Assembly: GCA_041946685.1 (NCBI GenBank)
Contig: JBHGAV010000022.1
Coordinates: 1 to 60,421, forward strand
DNA from: JBHGAV01 sp041946685
GTDB lineage: Bacteria > Acidobacteriota > Terriglobia > Bryobacterales > Bryobacteraceae
DNA: 60,421 nucleotides
Direction of reading: 5' to 3'
How positions within the stretch are numbered: the first letter of the stretch is position 1; every line of letters begins with the position of its first letter. The position numbers and the translations under genes are program-made. Shown piece after piece: positions 42,497-50,641 of the stretch. The notes beneath the pieces are model-generated. The model worked only from the letters and a program-made list of their open reading frames with translations. It did no database searches and had not been told where the DNA came from.

Positions 42497-43636
42497 TCAG
42501 GCTGTTGTCGCCTGCAGCGGCGATGGCTCAGACTGGTGACTCAGGCTCCCGCAAGACTGTCGGACTACGAGCTTGAAATCCAGGAGGATGTCACGAGGCG
42601 GATGGCCGGGGTTGCGAAGCCGCGCCATCATAGTGAAAACGGCGGTCGCTCCCAACTCCACGCAGGGCTGCCGGATGGTAGTCAACGGCACCGGCAGAAG
42701 ACTGGCGTATTTCACGTCGTCGAACCCGGCCACGCGCACTTCTCCTGGAACACTCACGCCGATCTCGTTTAAGACCTTCATCAGGTTGGCGGCGGTAAAA
42801 TCATTGGCGCAAACGACACCGTCGGGACGCGCCTGCTCCATCACTCTCCTGACTTCAGTATCGTCCGAAGGTTCGATACGCCAGACCGAGTCCGGACGCA
42901 CGGCCAGCCCTGCACCGAACAGGGCTTCCCGGAATCCCGCGACTCGAGCATCCACCGTCGGTGCGGACCGGGGCCGTCCGATGAAGACCGGACGCTTACA
43001 GCCCATCTTGAGCAGGTGCGCGGTGATCGCGTATCCGGCCCTGCGGTTGTCGATGCCGACAAGATCGTAACGGCTCCTCTCGGGGTACGCCACAAGGTCG
43101 CGGTCGAGGAGTACCACAGGGATGCCGGCCTCATCGAATACCTCGGTGATGCTCTGATTGGTGGCATCCTTTCCGGGCGTCAGCTCGAGCGGCGCAAAGA
43201 ACACGCCGGAGACCTTCTTTGCCACGAGCTGGCGGCAGAGTTCTATGGCCTCGGCCTCTCTGGTTGCAGAGTCGGCGATGGACTTGGTCCAGAGCAGGCT
43301 ATGGTGCTCGGCCTGTTCCGCTTCCGCCATCCCCCGGCAAATGGGTTCGAAAATCTCCGTCTGCCCCAGTTCAGGGATCAGCAGGCCGAACGTGTAGCTC
43401 TTGGCAGCCGTGGCGCTCACATAGCTCCCGGATCCCGCGCGCCGCTCGATCAAACCCCCGAGCTGGAGTTCCCGGAGCGCACGATTCACGGTGATACGCG
43501 AGGTCCCGAACGACTTGACCAGCTCGAACTCGGTCGGCAACCGATCTCCGGGCTTGTACCGTCCGGAGGCCAATGCATGCTTCAGATCGTTCACGATCTC
43601 CTGGTACTTCGGGGTTCCTTTACGCTTTCCGCCCAT
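42497..43636 (-). CDS. GntR-type HTH / LacI-type sensor regulator (2)
   Basis: A 379-residue regulator with a GntR winged helix (about 1-80: RLPTEFELVKSFGTSRITVN, GGLIERRAGSGSYVS) and a LacI-like sensor domain (FGLLIPELGQTEIFEPICRGM, VVLLDRDLVAYPERSRYDLVG, DGVVCANDFTAANLMKVL). The ligand-domain signature nearly repeats that of the regulator at 12476, so the two probably sense related sugars while differing in part of the DNA-recognition helix. A weak -10 box (TACTAT) ends 7 nt before the ATG, suggesting leaderless translation. It is convergent with the sugar porter and downstream of the esterase. Confidence 0.9.
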   Translation of the reverse strand: MGGKRKGTPKYQEIVNDLKHALASGRYKPGDRLPTEFELVKSFGTSRITVNRALRELQLGGLIERRAGSGSYVSATAAKSYTFGLLIPELGQTEIFEPICRGMAEAEQAEHHSLLWTKSIADSATREAEAIELCRQLVAKKVSGVFFAPLELTPGKDATNQSITEVFDEAGIPVVLLDRDLVAYPERSRYDLVGIDNRRAGYAITAHLLKMGCKRPVFIGRPRSAPTVDARVAGFREALFGAGLAVRPDSVWRIEPSDDTEVRRVMEQARPDGVVCANDFTAANLMKVLNEIGVSVPGEVRVAGFDDVKYASLLPVPLTTIRQPCVELGATAVFTMMARLRNPGHPPRDILLDFKLVVRQSCGSLSHQSEPSPLQATTA

Positions 43637-43639
43637 AGA

Positions 43640-43656
43640 TTTGATAGTACATTAAA
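43640..43656. promoter_or_regulatory. Imperfect palindrome at the start of regulator 2
   Basis: TTTGAT (43640-43645) and ATTAAA (43651-43656) are inverted arms with one mismatch around AGTAC. Position just before the ATG and over the possible -10 box parallels the palindrome at regulator 1. The match is weak. Confidence 0.25.
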
Positions 43657-43723
43657 GTCTACACTGAAATAACAGTTTGATGTGCGTTTAAGATGTGACT
43701 CTGGGCGCCACCATGCACTGGCT

Positions 43724-44998
43724 TCACTTCTCCGGCTGGAACAGACGCCCCGCAAATTCGACCAGCGAGATTCTCCAGAACGCCCAGACGTGAGCGTATC
43801 CGGGCGCTTCCACGCTGACGAACGGTATGCTCCTGGACCTGAGCCAGCCGCCGAACTGGCGGCCCGATTCCAGCAGGCCGTCGTCAAGCCCCATCGACAG
43901 GTAGAACAGGCGGAAGGAAGTCGATTTGGCGTCCGCCTTCGGGAATAGCTTGTCGACAGCCTCCAGGTTTAACCGCTCGTTCCAGCCGGCGCCTGTCCTT
44001 CCCCGCGCGTCTGGGGGTGGGTCGACGAGCACGCGCGCGCCGGGCAGAAGGGGTGCGCCCGGGCTGAACGCTCCGGCCCACGCGAATACGTCAGGATGGG
44101 CCAGGCTGGCGTAGATCGTCTGCGCGCCGCCCATCGACAGGCCGGCGACGGCACGGCTCAGGCGGTCCGGGATGGCACGATAGTTCTTCTCTATGTACGG
44201 GATTACATCCGTCACCAGGCTGTCTGGAAAGTCCCGGGATATGCTTGGCAGTCCTGGCCCCCTGGTGCCGCCGCCGGCAGCGCGGGCCGGAGGGGCTGGC
44301 GGAGCCGCGCTGCGGGCCGCCGTCTGGTCCGCGTTTCCGTTGGTCATCACCACGATCATCGGCTTCGCTTTGCCCTGGGCGATCAGGTTGTCGAGAATCT
44401 GCGGAGCCCGACCCAACTCGGCCCACTGCTCCTCATCCCCGCCGCCGCCGTGCAGCAGGTACAGGACCGGATACCGCTGAGTGCCGCCGTGATACCCGGG
44501 CGGCGTGTAGACGAGTACCCGGCGTGTCAGCTTCAGAGACGGCGAAGCGTACCAGTCGACGCTCAAAGACCCGTGCGGCACGTCATTCACTTGATAGAGG
44601 GCGGAGCCGGGCCCGGGCAGCAAGAAGTAACTCGACCCGCCGCGGATCGCGTTCGGGTTGCGTGGATCCGGGCAGGGAACACCGTCGACGACGTAACGGT
44701 ACGTCCAGAGCTCAGCCTTCAGCGGTTCGGTGGTGACGCTCCAGATCCCCTCCGCGTCTTTGGCCATTGCCAGGTTCGCACCACCAGGCCAGTCTCCGCT
44801 GAGGCGTACTTCGGACGCTTTCGGCGCCGACAGCCGAAACGTCACACGTGCGTCGGAAAGGATTTCAGGGGAAGCGATCATCAGCGCCCGCTGGCCGCCG
44901 CGTGCCGGTTCAGCCGGCGGAGGCTGCGCAGGCAGAACGCCGATCAGACCGCACGCTGCCAAGACAGCGAGCGGAAACGAAATGCCACGGATGATCAT
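43724..44998 (-). CDS. Exported Fes/feruloyl-esterase-like protein with E-set domain (3)
   Basis: A 424-residue exported esterase with signal peptide (SFPLAVLAACGLIGVLPAQ). The early-set sandwich (VTFRLSAPKASEVRLSGD, TEPLKAELWTYRYVVDG) precedes the esterase domain (YTPPGYHGGTQRYPVLYLLHGGG). The nucleophile is Ser288 in GLSMGGAQ, with candidate Asp in LSMGLDDGLL and His in GYAHVWAFW. A Pro/Ala/Gly-rich loop (nt 44225-44335) is inserted after the hydrolase core beta-strand. The AAAGGA site lies about 8 nt before the ATG. The gene lies 21 bp after the beta-lactamase-like gene and is probably co-transcribed with it. Confidence 0.88.
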   Translation of the reverse strand: MIIRGISFPLAVLAACGLIGVLPAQPPPAEPARGGQRALMIASPEILSDARVTFRLSAPKASEVRLSGDWPGGANLAMAKDAEGIWSVTTEPLKAELWTYRYVVDGVPCPDPRNPNAIRGGSSYFLLPGPGSALYQVNDVPHGSLSVDWYASPSLKLTRRVLVYTPPGYHGGTQRYPVLYLLHGGGGDEEQWAELGRAPQILDNLIAQGKAKPMIVVMTNGNADQTAARSAAPPAPPARAAGGGTRGPGLPSISRDFPDSLVTDVIPYIEKNYRAIPDRLSRAVAGLSMGGAQTIYASLAHPDVFAWAGAFSPGAPLLPGARVLVDPPPDARGRTGAGWNERLNLEAVDKLFPKADAKSTSFRLFYLSMGLDDGLLESGRQFGGWLRSRSIPFVSVEAPGYAHVWAFWRISLVEFAGRLFQPEK

Positions 44999-45019
44999 GA
45001 TGCCCGTCCTTTCTCTGTG

Positions 45020-46432
45020 TCACTCAATGGCGGCGATCACGTCGGCGGAGAACTTTGCGATCCGGAAACCGCCTCCGGAATCGAAACCGCGTCGCACCAC
45101 GACCAGCTTATGGGCTGGGATAATCATCGCGAACTGCCCTCCTGCGCCGTCGGGCGTGTAGGCTTGAGTGTTCAGTCCGTCGATGCCGGTATGGATCCAG
45201 AACTGGCCACCGTAGCGCCGCGGGTCGTTTTCGGCCTGGACCGGGCCCGGCGTCGAAACGTATTTCGCCCAACCCTCCGGCAGAACGCGCTCGCCGTTCC
45301 ACACGCCGTCGTTCAGGTACAGCAGGCCGAACCGCGCAAAATCGCGTGCGGTCGAATAAGTCTGGCCCGACATCAGGAAGTCCCCGTTCCAGTCGCTGGC
45401 CGGCGTCGTGCGGGTCATGCCGATCTTCCAGAACAGTTGCTCAAACGGCATCATCCAGAAGACCTTGTCGTCCTTCACCGCCTCCCGCACAGCCCGCATC
45501 AGAAGCATCGTATCCGGGGGGTTGTAGAGGAAGCGTGTGCCCGGCATGGTGTCCAGTATGTTGGTGACCGCCCGGCCCTCAACGGTAGCGCCCCCGGAAT
45601 AGATGTCTTGTTGCGGGCTGCCTCCGGCCTCGCCGTACAGCCCGCTCGACATGTGCAATAGGTGATTCAAAGTGATTGCGCCACGCGGGTCGCCCGGTTT
45701 GCGCCAAGCAGCGAGAATGCCCGGCCGGTCCAGTTGCATGCCGTACTTCCACGTCCCGATGCCCACGACGGAGGACGCGAAGCTCTTGGCTGCCGAATGG
45801 GTCTGCGCCGCCATGTGCATGTCGAAGCCCATGGCATAGCGTTCGGCGACAATCTTGCCGTCCTTAACGACAATGACGCCCCAGGTTCGGCCGGCGTAGG
45901 TTAGGCCGTCGAAAGCCTTCTCGACGATCGCATCCAGGGCCTTCTGCTTGGCCTCGGGCAACCTGGCCACGGCATTCTGATCGCCCGTTGGCCAGTCTCT
46001 GTTGTCGAAGTTGGGGCGCGAAATGCCCGCGGGCACCTGCGGCACATATTTCAGCGCCTCTTCGGTCGCGCCGATGGGCAGTTGAACGCACCCGAGAACC
46101 GGGCGCCAGGCCACGATGCGTGGCGGCATCACGTCAGAGTACTTGATCGAGACAATCCGGCGGCTGTAGTCGATGTCGGTCTTCATCGACTCGGTACCGC
46201 CAAGCCCGCGATTGTCCGCGTTAATCTGCTCGATGGAGCGGCCGCCGTCCCACATCCCGCTACAGAGGGCAACCGCTCGGGTCGCCGCCGCCGATGCTGC
46301 CTGGCGGCGCGGCGTCGCGCCGGATCTTGCGGCGCCCGGACCCGCCTGGGCTCTCGCAGGCTGCGCGGCCTGCTGCGCGCCGGCCTGACTGAATGCCAGT
46401 AGAAGGAACGCCAACCAGGTGTGTTTGATCAT
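45020..46432 (-). CDS. Exported serine hydrolase, beta-lactamase/penicillin-binding fold
   Basis: A 470-residue member of the class C beta-lactamase/esterase family (PF00144). ATG 46432 follows a GGAG site by 6 nt and gives a signal peptide (WLAFLLLAFSQAGAQ). The active-site SxxK motif is SAAK (Ser213, Lys216) in THSAAKSFASSVVG. Downstream blocks include HLLHMSSGLYGE, FARFGLLYLNDGVWNGE and YGGQFWIHTG. An Ala/Gly/Arg-rich stretch (about 25-50) follows the signal. In this setting esterase or D-amino peptidase activity is more likely than antibiotic resistance. The natural substrate is unknown. Confidence 0.86.
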   Translation of the reverse strand: MIKHTWLAFLLLAFSQAGAQQAAQPARAQAGPGAARSGATPRRQAASAAATRAVALCSGMWDGGRSIEQINADNRGLGGTESMKTDIDYSRRIVSIKYSDVMPPRIVAWRPVLGCVQLPIGATEEALKYVPQVPAGISRPNFDNRDWPTGDQNAVARLPEAKQKALDAIVEKAFDGLTYAGRTWGVIVVKDGKIVAERYAMGFDMHMAAQTHSAAKSFASSVVGIGTWKYGMQLDRPGILAAWRKPGDPRGAITLNHLLHMSSGLYGEAGGSPQQDIYSGGATVEGRAVTNILDTMPGTRFLYNPPDTMLLMRAVREAVKDDKVFWMMPFEQLFWKIGMTRTTPASDWNGDFLMSGQTYSTARDFARFGLLYLNDGVWNGERVLPEGWAKYVSTPGPVQAENDPRRYGGQFWIHTGIDGLNTQAYTPDGAGGQFAMIIPAHKLVVVRRGFDSGGGFRIAKFSADVIAAIE

Positions 46433-46557
46433 CGGAATCTCCAAGTCCCGCCGTATACGATGCCTGCTGGGATCCGGGATTTCCATCATGGACTTCCCGG
46501 TAGGTTCCACTATACATCCAATCGCTGTTTTCGATCTGTAGGGCGGCCGTGGAGTTG

Positions 46558-46563
46558 TATAAT
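46558..46563 (+). promoter_or_regulatory. -10 box of the small exported protein gene
   Basis: A perfect TATAAT lies about 75 nt before the ATG at 46638. The -35 region (TCTGTA at 46535-46540, 17-bp spacing) is poor. Confidence 0.45.
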
Positions 46564-46637
46564 ACTGCTGCGACTCAATCGCAGCAGCCCATGCCGCAGA
46601 CGGATAATTATGCCGCCGCGCTGAAAGGACACGGAAG

Positions 46638-47171
46638 ATGCACATGCTCAGGCATTTGCTGGCTGTGGTTCTTGGATTCGGTGTTATCGCTACCCTCCTG
46701 GTTGTGACGGGTTCTGGTCCGGCCGTGGCGAAGGCCTCGGCCCAGGCGAAGGAACAGGTTTACGAGGCCCAGTTCGAGTGCGCGATACCCGCCGGCGCCC
46801 AGAGCTGCTCCGTCGCCATGGAGCGAGCGATCCCCGCCGGGAAGCGTCTCAGAATCACTTCTGTCAAAGCGAACATCATCATGCCCTCGAGGGTCAAGTC
46901 CGGCTTTGGCTTCACGCTCGAATTTGGCGACCCGGCCGCGGAGGGCGGCGTTCGCTCCATCCGCGTGACGCCTACTCTTGTCGGCCCCACCGAAGGAAGG
47001 TTCTACAACATCTGGGCGGTGGACGAGAAGATCGACGCCGTCGCCACCAGGACCGAAAAGTTTCCAGCACCACGCGTCCAGCTCAACAATCCCGAGGGCG
47101 ATCCTCTGTATTCTCAATACGGGACGGTAAGGGAAGGCGTTCTGGCCGGGGTGCTGGAGAGCGCCCAGTAG
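46638..47171 (+). CDS. Small exported protein of unknown function
   Basis: A 177-residue protein that I do not recognise. An N-terminal signal peptide (LLAVVLGFGVIATLLVVTGS, then AKASAQA) is followed by a domain rich in beta-strand-forming sequence with two cysteines close together (FECAIPAGAQSCSVAME), which may form a disulfide after export. The first methionine (46638) and the one at 46644 are equally possible starts; AAGGA lies 8 nt before the first. It stands alone between a divergent hydrolase and a convergent thioredoxin-like gene. A soluble periplasmic or cell-surface role is likely; nothing more can be said. Confidence 0.7.
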   Translation: MHMLRHLLAVVLGFGVIATLLVVTGSGPAVAKASAQAKEQVYEAQFECAIPAGAQSCSVAMERAIPAGKRLRITSVKANIIMPSRVKSGFGFTLEFGDPAAEGGVRSIRVTPTLVGPTEGRFYNIWAVDEKIDAVATRTEKFPAPRVQLNNPEGDPLYSQYGTVREGVLAGVLESAQ

Positions 47172-47187
47172 CGGCCCGCCGCCCGGA

Positions 47188-47670
47188 CTACAGCCCGGCC
47201 TTGGCGAGCAACCGGCGGAGCGCCGGTTCGCCTCCGGAACCAAGCTGGGCGGCTGCGATGTAGCCTTCGGCGTCGAGGACAACGTAGGACGGCACGGCCG
47301 GGGCCCTGAAGATCCTCGCCAGGTTGGTCTCGGCCTCCAGCACGATCTTGCAGGCGCGCGGATTGTTGCGCAGGAAGTCCTGAACTTTGTTCCGTCTCTC
47401 ACCCAGGTTCACCGCAATGACCACCAGTCCTGCGCCGGAGAATTCCCGTACGAGCGTGTCAATCGCGGGCTGGTCCTGCCGGCATTTCGGGCACCAGGTC
47501 GCCCAGAACTGCACCAGGACGGTCTTTCCCCGCAGCCCCTGGCTCGTGAGCATCTCCCCTTCGAGCGTTCTTGCGTGAAAGCTCGGGGACTTCTCACGTG
47601 GTCGCTCGTCGGCTCCGAGGGCTGCGCACAGTGTCGTCACGGCCACGGCAACGATGATTCTTGTCAGCAC
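47188..47670 (-). CDS. TlpA/ResA-like thioredoxin-fold protein
   Basis: A 160-residue periplasmic thiol-disulfide or redox protein. The GTG at 47670 is preferred because it exposes a signal sequence (IIVAVAVTTLCAALGA); an in-frame ATG at 47748 would add 26 charged residues before it. The thioredoxin domain has VLVQFWATWCPKC (Cys60 and Cys63), VVIAVNLGE and the cis-proline block VPSYVVLDAEG. This is the pattern of the TlpA/ResA/peroxiredoxin-like group that reduces cytochrome or other exported thiols. It is convergent with the small exported protein, 17 bp apart, and divergent from the MoxR gene. Confidence 0.87.
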   Translation of the reverse strand: MLTRIIVAVAVTTLCAALGADERPREKSPSFHARTLEGEMLTSQGLRGKTVLVQFWATWCPKCRQDQPAIDTLVREFSGAGLVVIAVNLGERRNKVQDFLRNNPRACKIVLEAETNLARIFRAPAVPSYVVLDAEGYIAAAQLGSGGEPALRRLLAKAGL

Positions 47671-47756
47671 TGTCCCACCATCAGCGGCATCCCCTCGGCC
47701 ACCAGGATACAACGGCAACGCGACCCGCCCACGCGGATCGATTATCATAACAGTTG

Positions 47757-48725
47757 ATGAACCAGCGGGAACCTACCGAAATCCCGCCGGTTGCGACTTC
47801 GAAGCTCGGCGAGCTGGAATCGAGCCTCGGTCAGGTCATGCGAGGGAAGGCGGACGTGGTCCGTCTCTCCCTGGTATGCCTCCTCGCCAAAGGCCACCTG
47901 TTGATCGAAGACGTTCCCGGCGTGGGCAAGACCACGCTCGCGCACGCCCTGGCGCGGTCGACGCAGTGTAGTTTCCAGCGCCTCCAGTTTACCAGCGACA
48001 TGCTGCCCAGCGACGTGGTGGGCGTCACCATCTACAACGCGCAGGCGCAGGCATTCGAACTGAAGAAGGGCCCCGTCTTTACCCATTTTCTTCTGGCCGA
48101 TGAGATCAACCGGACGACCCCCAAGACGCAGTCGGCGCTGCTGGAAGCCATGAACGAGCGCCAGGTCTCCATCGACGGACGTTCCTATGCGCTTCCCGAG
48201 CCGTTCATGGTGATCGCCACCCAGAATCCGGTCGAGCACCACGGCACCTACCCCCTCCCGGAGTCGCAGTTAGACCGCTTCCTGCTGCGCCTCCGAGTGG
48301 GCTATCCGGATCGCACCAGCGAGCGGGAGATCCTGCGCAACGGCGGGAGCCGGCTCCCAACCGCCGCACCCGCGTCGGTCAGCGCCGCCGACGTTCTCGA
48401 CTTCCAGGCTCAGGCACAGCGGGTGAAGGTGGACGATGCGCTGGTGGACTATATGATGGAGATCGTGGACCAGACCCGCCGGCACGAATCGTTGTCGCTT
48501 GGCGTCAGCCCCCGCGGCGCGCAGGCGCTCTACCGCGCTACGCAGGCGCTGGCGCTGGCCGAGGGAAGGGACTACGCGATCCCCGACGATGTGAAGCGGC
48601 TCGCCGTGCCGGTCTTCGCCCACCGGGTCGTGATCAACACGCGCGTCGCACTGGCCCAGCGCACCTGGGAGCTGGCCGAGAGAATCCTGAACGAGATCCT
48701 GACCGAAGTGGAGGTCCCGCTGTAA
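47757..48725 (+). CDS. MoxR-family AAA+ ATPase
   Basis: A 322-residue cytoplasmic chaperone-like ATPase. Walker A is EDVPGVGKTTLAHALA and Walker B is FLLADEINRTTPKTQSALLEAMNE; the sensor region ATQNPVEHHGTYPLPESQLDRF and the lid domain follow. MoxR ATPases usually activate von Willebrand-domain or DUF58 partners encoded next door, but none is seen here, and YchF follows after 10 bp. The ATG at 47757 is preferred to the TTG one codon earlier. A TATCAT box about 10 nt upstream hints at a very short leader. Confidence 0.92.
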   Translation: MNQREPTEIPPVATSKLGELESSLGQVMRGKADVVRLSLVCLLAKGHLLIEDVPGVGKTTLAHALARSTQCSFQRLQFTSDMLPSDVVGVTIYNAQAQAFELKKGPVFTHFLLADEINRTTPKTQSALLEAMNERQVSIDGRSYALPEPFMVIATQNPVEHHGTYPLPESQLDRFLLRLRVGYPDRTSEREILRNGGSRLPTAAPASVSAADVLDFQAQAQRVKVDDALVDYMMEIVDQTRRHESLSLGVSPRGAQALYRATQALALAEGRDYAIPDDVKRLAVPVFAHRVVINTRVALAQRTWELAERILNEILTEVEVPL

Positions 48726-48735
48726 GCGCCGTCCT

Positions 48736-49809
48736 ATGAAGACCGCCATCATCGGCTTGCCTATGGTGGGCAAGACCGCGCTGTTCACGATCCTGACCGG
48801 CTTGCATGAACATGCCCGTGTGGGAAGCATGGAGGCGAGGCTCGGTGTCGCCACGGTGCCCGATCCGCGGGCCGAAGAGCTGGCCGGTCTCTTTCAGCCC
48901 GAGAAGGTTACCCACGCCACCATTGAATACCTCAACTTTCCGGCGATCTCGCCGGAGGCGCTGCGGGAACCCTCCTACCTGGGAAGCTTGCGCGTGGTGG
49001 ACGCGCTGGCTCACGTCATCCGGGTCTTCGAGAGCGAGACGGTGCCGCATGAGAAGGGCTCCGTGGACCCTCTGCGCGACCTGAACGACGTCGAGGCTGA
49101 GCTGATCGTCAGCGACTTGATCGTGGCCGAGAAGCGGCTGGAGCGCCTGGAGAAGGATCGCAAGAAGATCCGTAGCCCCGAGCTGGATCACGAGTTTGAA
49201 GTGATGGAGCGAGTCAAAGCCGCCCTGGAAGCCAACACTGCGCTTCGCGAGCTGCGTCTTGCCCCCGATCAGGAGAAGCGCATCCGTGGCTTCCAGTTCC
49301 TATCGTTGAAGCCCATGCTCTATGTGCTGAACATCGGGGAGGAACAGGCGGCCAGGCTGCACCAGATCGAGGCCGAGTACCGCGACGGGCCGCTGGCGGG
49401 CAAAGCCCAGACGGGAGTTGTCGCCATCTGCGGGAAGATCGAGTCGGAGCTGGCGGACCTGCCGCCTGATGAAGCCCGCGAGTATCTGTCCAGTTTCGGC
49501 CTGAAGGAGTCCGGTCTGGAGCGGCTGATCGCGGCCTCCTACTCCCTGCTCGGGCTCATGTCCTTTCTCACCGCTGGAGAGACCGAGGTTCGCGCCTGGA
49601 CCATCCCGGTCAACTCGACCGCTCTCAAGGCTGCGGGAGCCATCCACACCGACTTCGAGAAGAAGTTCATCCGAGCCGAGGTCGTGAACTGGCGGCATTT
49701 GATCGAGGCCGGCGGTTACGCTGGTGCCCGCGACCGGGGCTGGCTCAGGCTCGAGGGCAGGGAGTACATCGTCCAGGACGGCGACGTGCTCGTCATCCGG
49801 CACGGATGA
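48736..49809 (+). CDS. ychF: YchF/Obg-like GTPase or ATPase with altered G motifs
   Basis: A 357-residue relative of the ribosome-associated ATPase YchF, similar in length to the standard protein. The C-terminal half is typical: LMSFLTAGETEVRAWTIPV, then the TGS domain with AAGAIHTDFEKKFIRAEVV and LEGREYIVQDGDV. The nucleotide domain is divergent. G1 reads GLPMVGKTALF (usually GLPNVGKST), and where YchF has the DxxG switch motif this protein has YLNFPAISPEAL. The specificity element NIGEE resembles the NxxE of YchF. It may be a second, specialised paralog. It is probably co-transcribed with the MoxR gene and ends 4 bp before the convergent SDR gene. Confidence 0.82.
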   Translation: MKTAIIGLPMVGKTALFTILTGLHEHARVGSMEARLGVATVPDPRAEELAGLFQPEKVTHATIEYLNFPAISPEALREPSYLGSLRVVDALAHVIRVFESETVPHEKGSVDPLRDLNDVEAELIVSDLIVAEKRLERLEKDRKKIRSPELDHEFEVMERVKAALEANTALRELRLAPDQEKRIRGFQFLSLKPMLYVLNIGEEQAARLHQIEAEYRDGPLAGKAQTGVVAICGKIESELADLPPDEAREYLSSFGLKESGLERLIAASYSLLGLMSFLTAGETEVRAWTIPVNSTALKAAGAIHTDFEKKFIRAEVVNWRHLIEAGGYAGARDRGWLRLEGREYIVQDGDVLVIRHG

Positions 49810-49813
49810 GCGG

Positions 49814-50593
49814 CTAGATCAACCCCCTCAAGGTCCCGCCGATGTCCAGGTTCGCGCCCGTGATGAACTTGGCCAGGGGCGACGCCAGAAAGACCGCCGC
49901 GTAGGCGACGTCTTCCGGTTGCGCAATCCCCAGCGGCATCTGCCGGTCCTGGAGGAAGCGCTTCACGGCCGTGTCCTTGTCGGTCCCGTACTGCTCGGCC
50001 AGTTGATCCACCATGCCGCCCGGACGGTACCACATCCGGGTCCAGACCGGCCCCGGAGAGACCACGTTGATTCGCACTTTGCCGGCGTACTGCTTCGACA
50101 GGGCCTTGGCGAAGTACAGCAGCGCGGCCTTGCAGGAGCCATAGTCGAGCAGCCCCGGCTCGGGCTGCTTGGACAGATCGGACCCGGTGTTGACTACCGC
50201 CGCGTCTCCCAGTTCCGCCATCCGGGGCACCAGCGCCCGGCAAGTTCTTACGCAGCCCATCAGGTTGACGTTGATCGACCGCATCCAGACTTCGTCGGTG
50301 GCCTGCTCGAACGGCGTGGCATCGCCGACCCCGAGATTGTTGATCAGGATGTCGGGAGCCCGCCCGAAGTTATTCAGCACGAATTGAACGGCCTGCTCGA
50401 CTCCCTTGGCCGTGGCCAGGTCGGCGGCAATCGTCGCCCGCCAGGCGCCTCCGTTCTTCTGCAAGGCCTCTCCGTCGCAGTCCGCCACGATCACGCTCGC
50501 GCCCTCTTTGGTTAGCAGGTTCGCGATGGCTTGCCCGATTCCGTGCGCTCCCGCAGATACGTACGCCAACTTGCCTTTCAACTGGTAGTCCAT
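49814..50593 (-). CDS. Short-chain dehydrogenase/reductase
   Basis: A 259-residue classical SDR oxidoreductase. The cofactor loop GAHGIGQ lies at residues 15-21, NNLG follows the fourth strand, and the active site consists of Ser in VVNTGSDLS and YGSCK (Tyr and Lys). Asp in VADCDG after strand 2 suggests NAD(H) preference. ATG 50593 is chosen; a GTG at 50623 would add ten residues. It is the last gene of the leftward run that begins at 60278, though 48 bp separate it from the DUF362 gene. With the isomerase-like and dehydratase genes upstream it could oxidise a deoxy-sugar or sugar acid, but this is inference. Confidence 0.88.
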   Translation of the reverse strand: MDYQLKGKLAYVSAGAHGIGQAIANLLTKEGASVIVADCDGEALQKNGGAWRATIAADLATAKGVEQAVQFVLNNFGRAPDILINNLGVGDATPFEQATDEVWMRSINVNLMGCVRTCRALVPRMAELGDAAVVNTGSDLSKQPEPGLLDYGSCKAALLYFAKALSKQYAGKVRINVVSPGPVWTRMWYRPGGMVDQLAEQYGTDKDTAVKRFLQDRQMPLGIAQPEDVAYAAVFLASPLAKFITGANLDIGGTLRGLI

Positions 50594-50641
50594 GAGTGTG
50601 TCCGGTACCCCGCCAGTATACACCCGGCGGATGCGACGGGC

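Noticed and set aside
45020..46432. Antibiotic-resistance beta-lactamase
   Set aside because: Only the general serine beta-lactamase/esterase fold is supported; the typical class C motifs after SxxK are not clear and the context is glycan breakdown.
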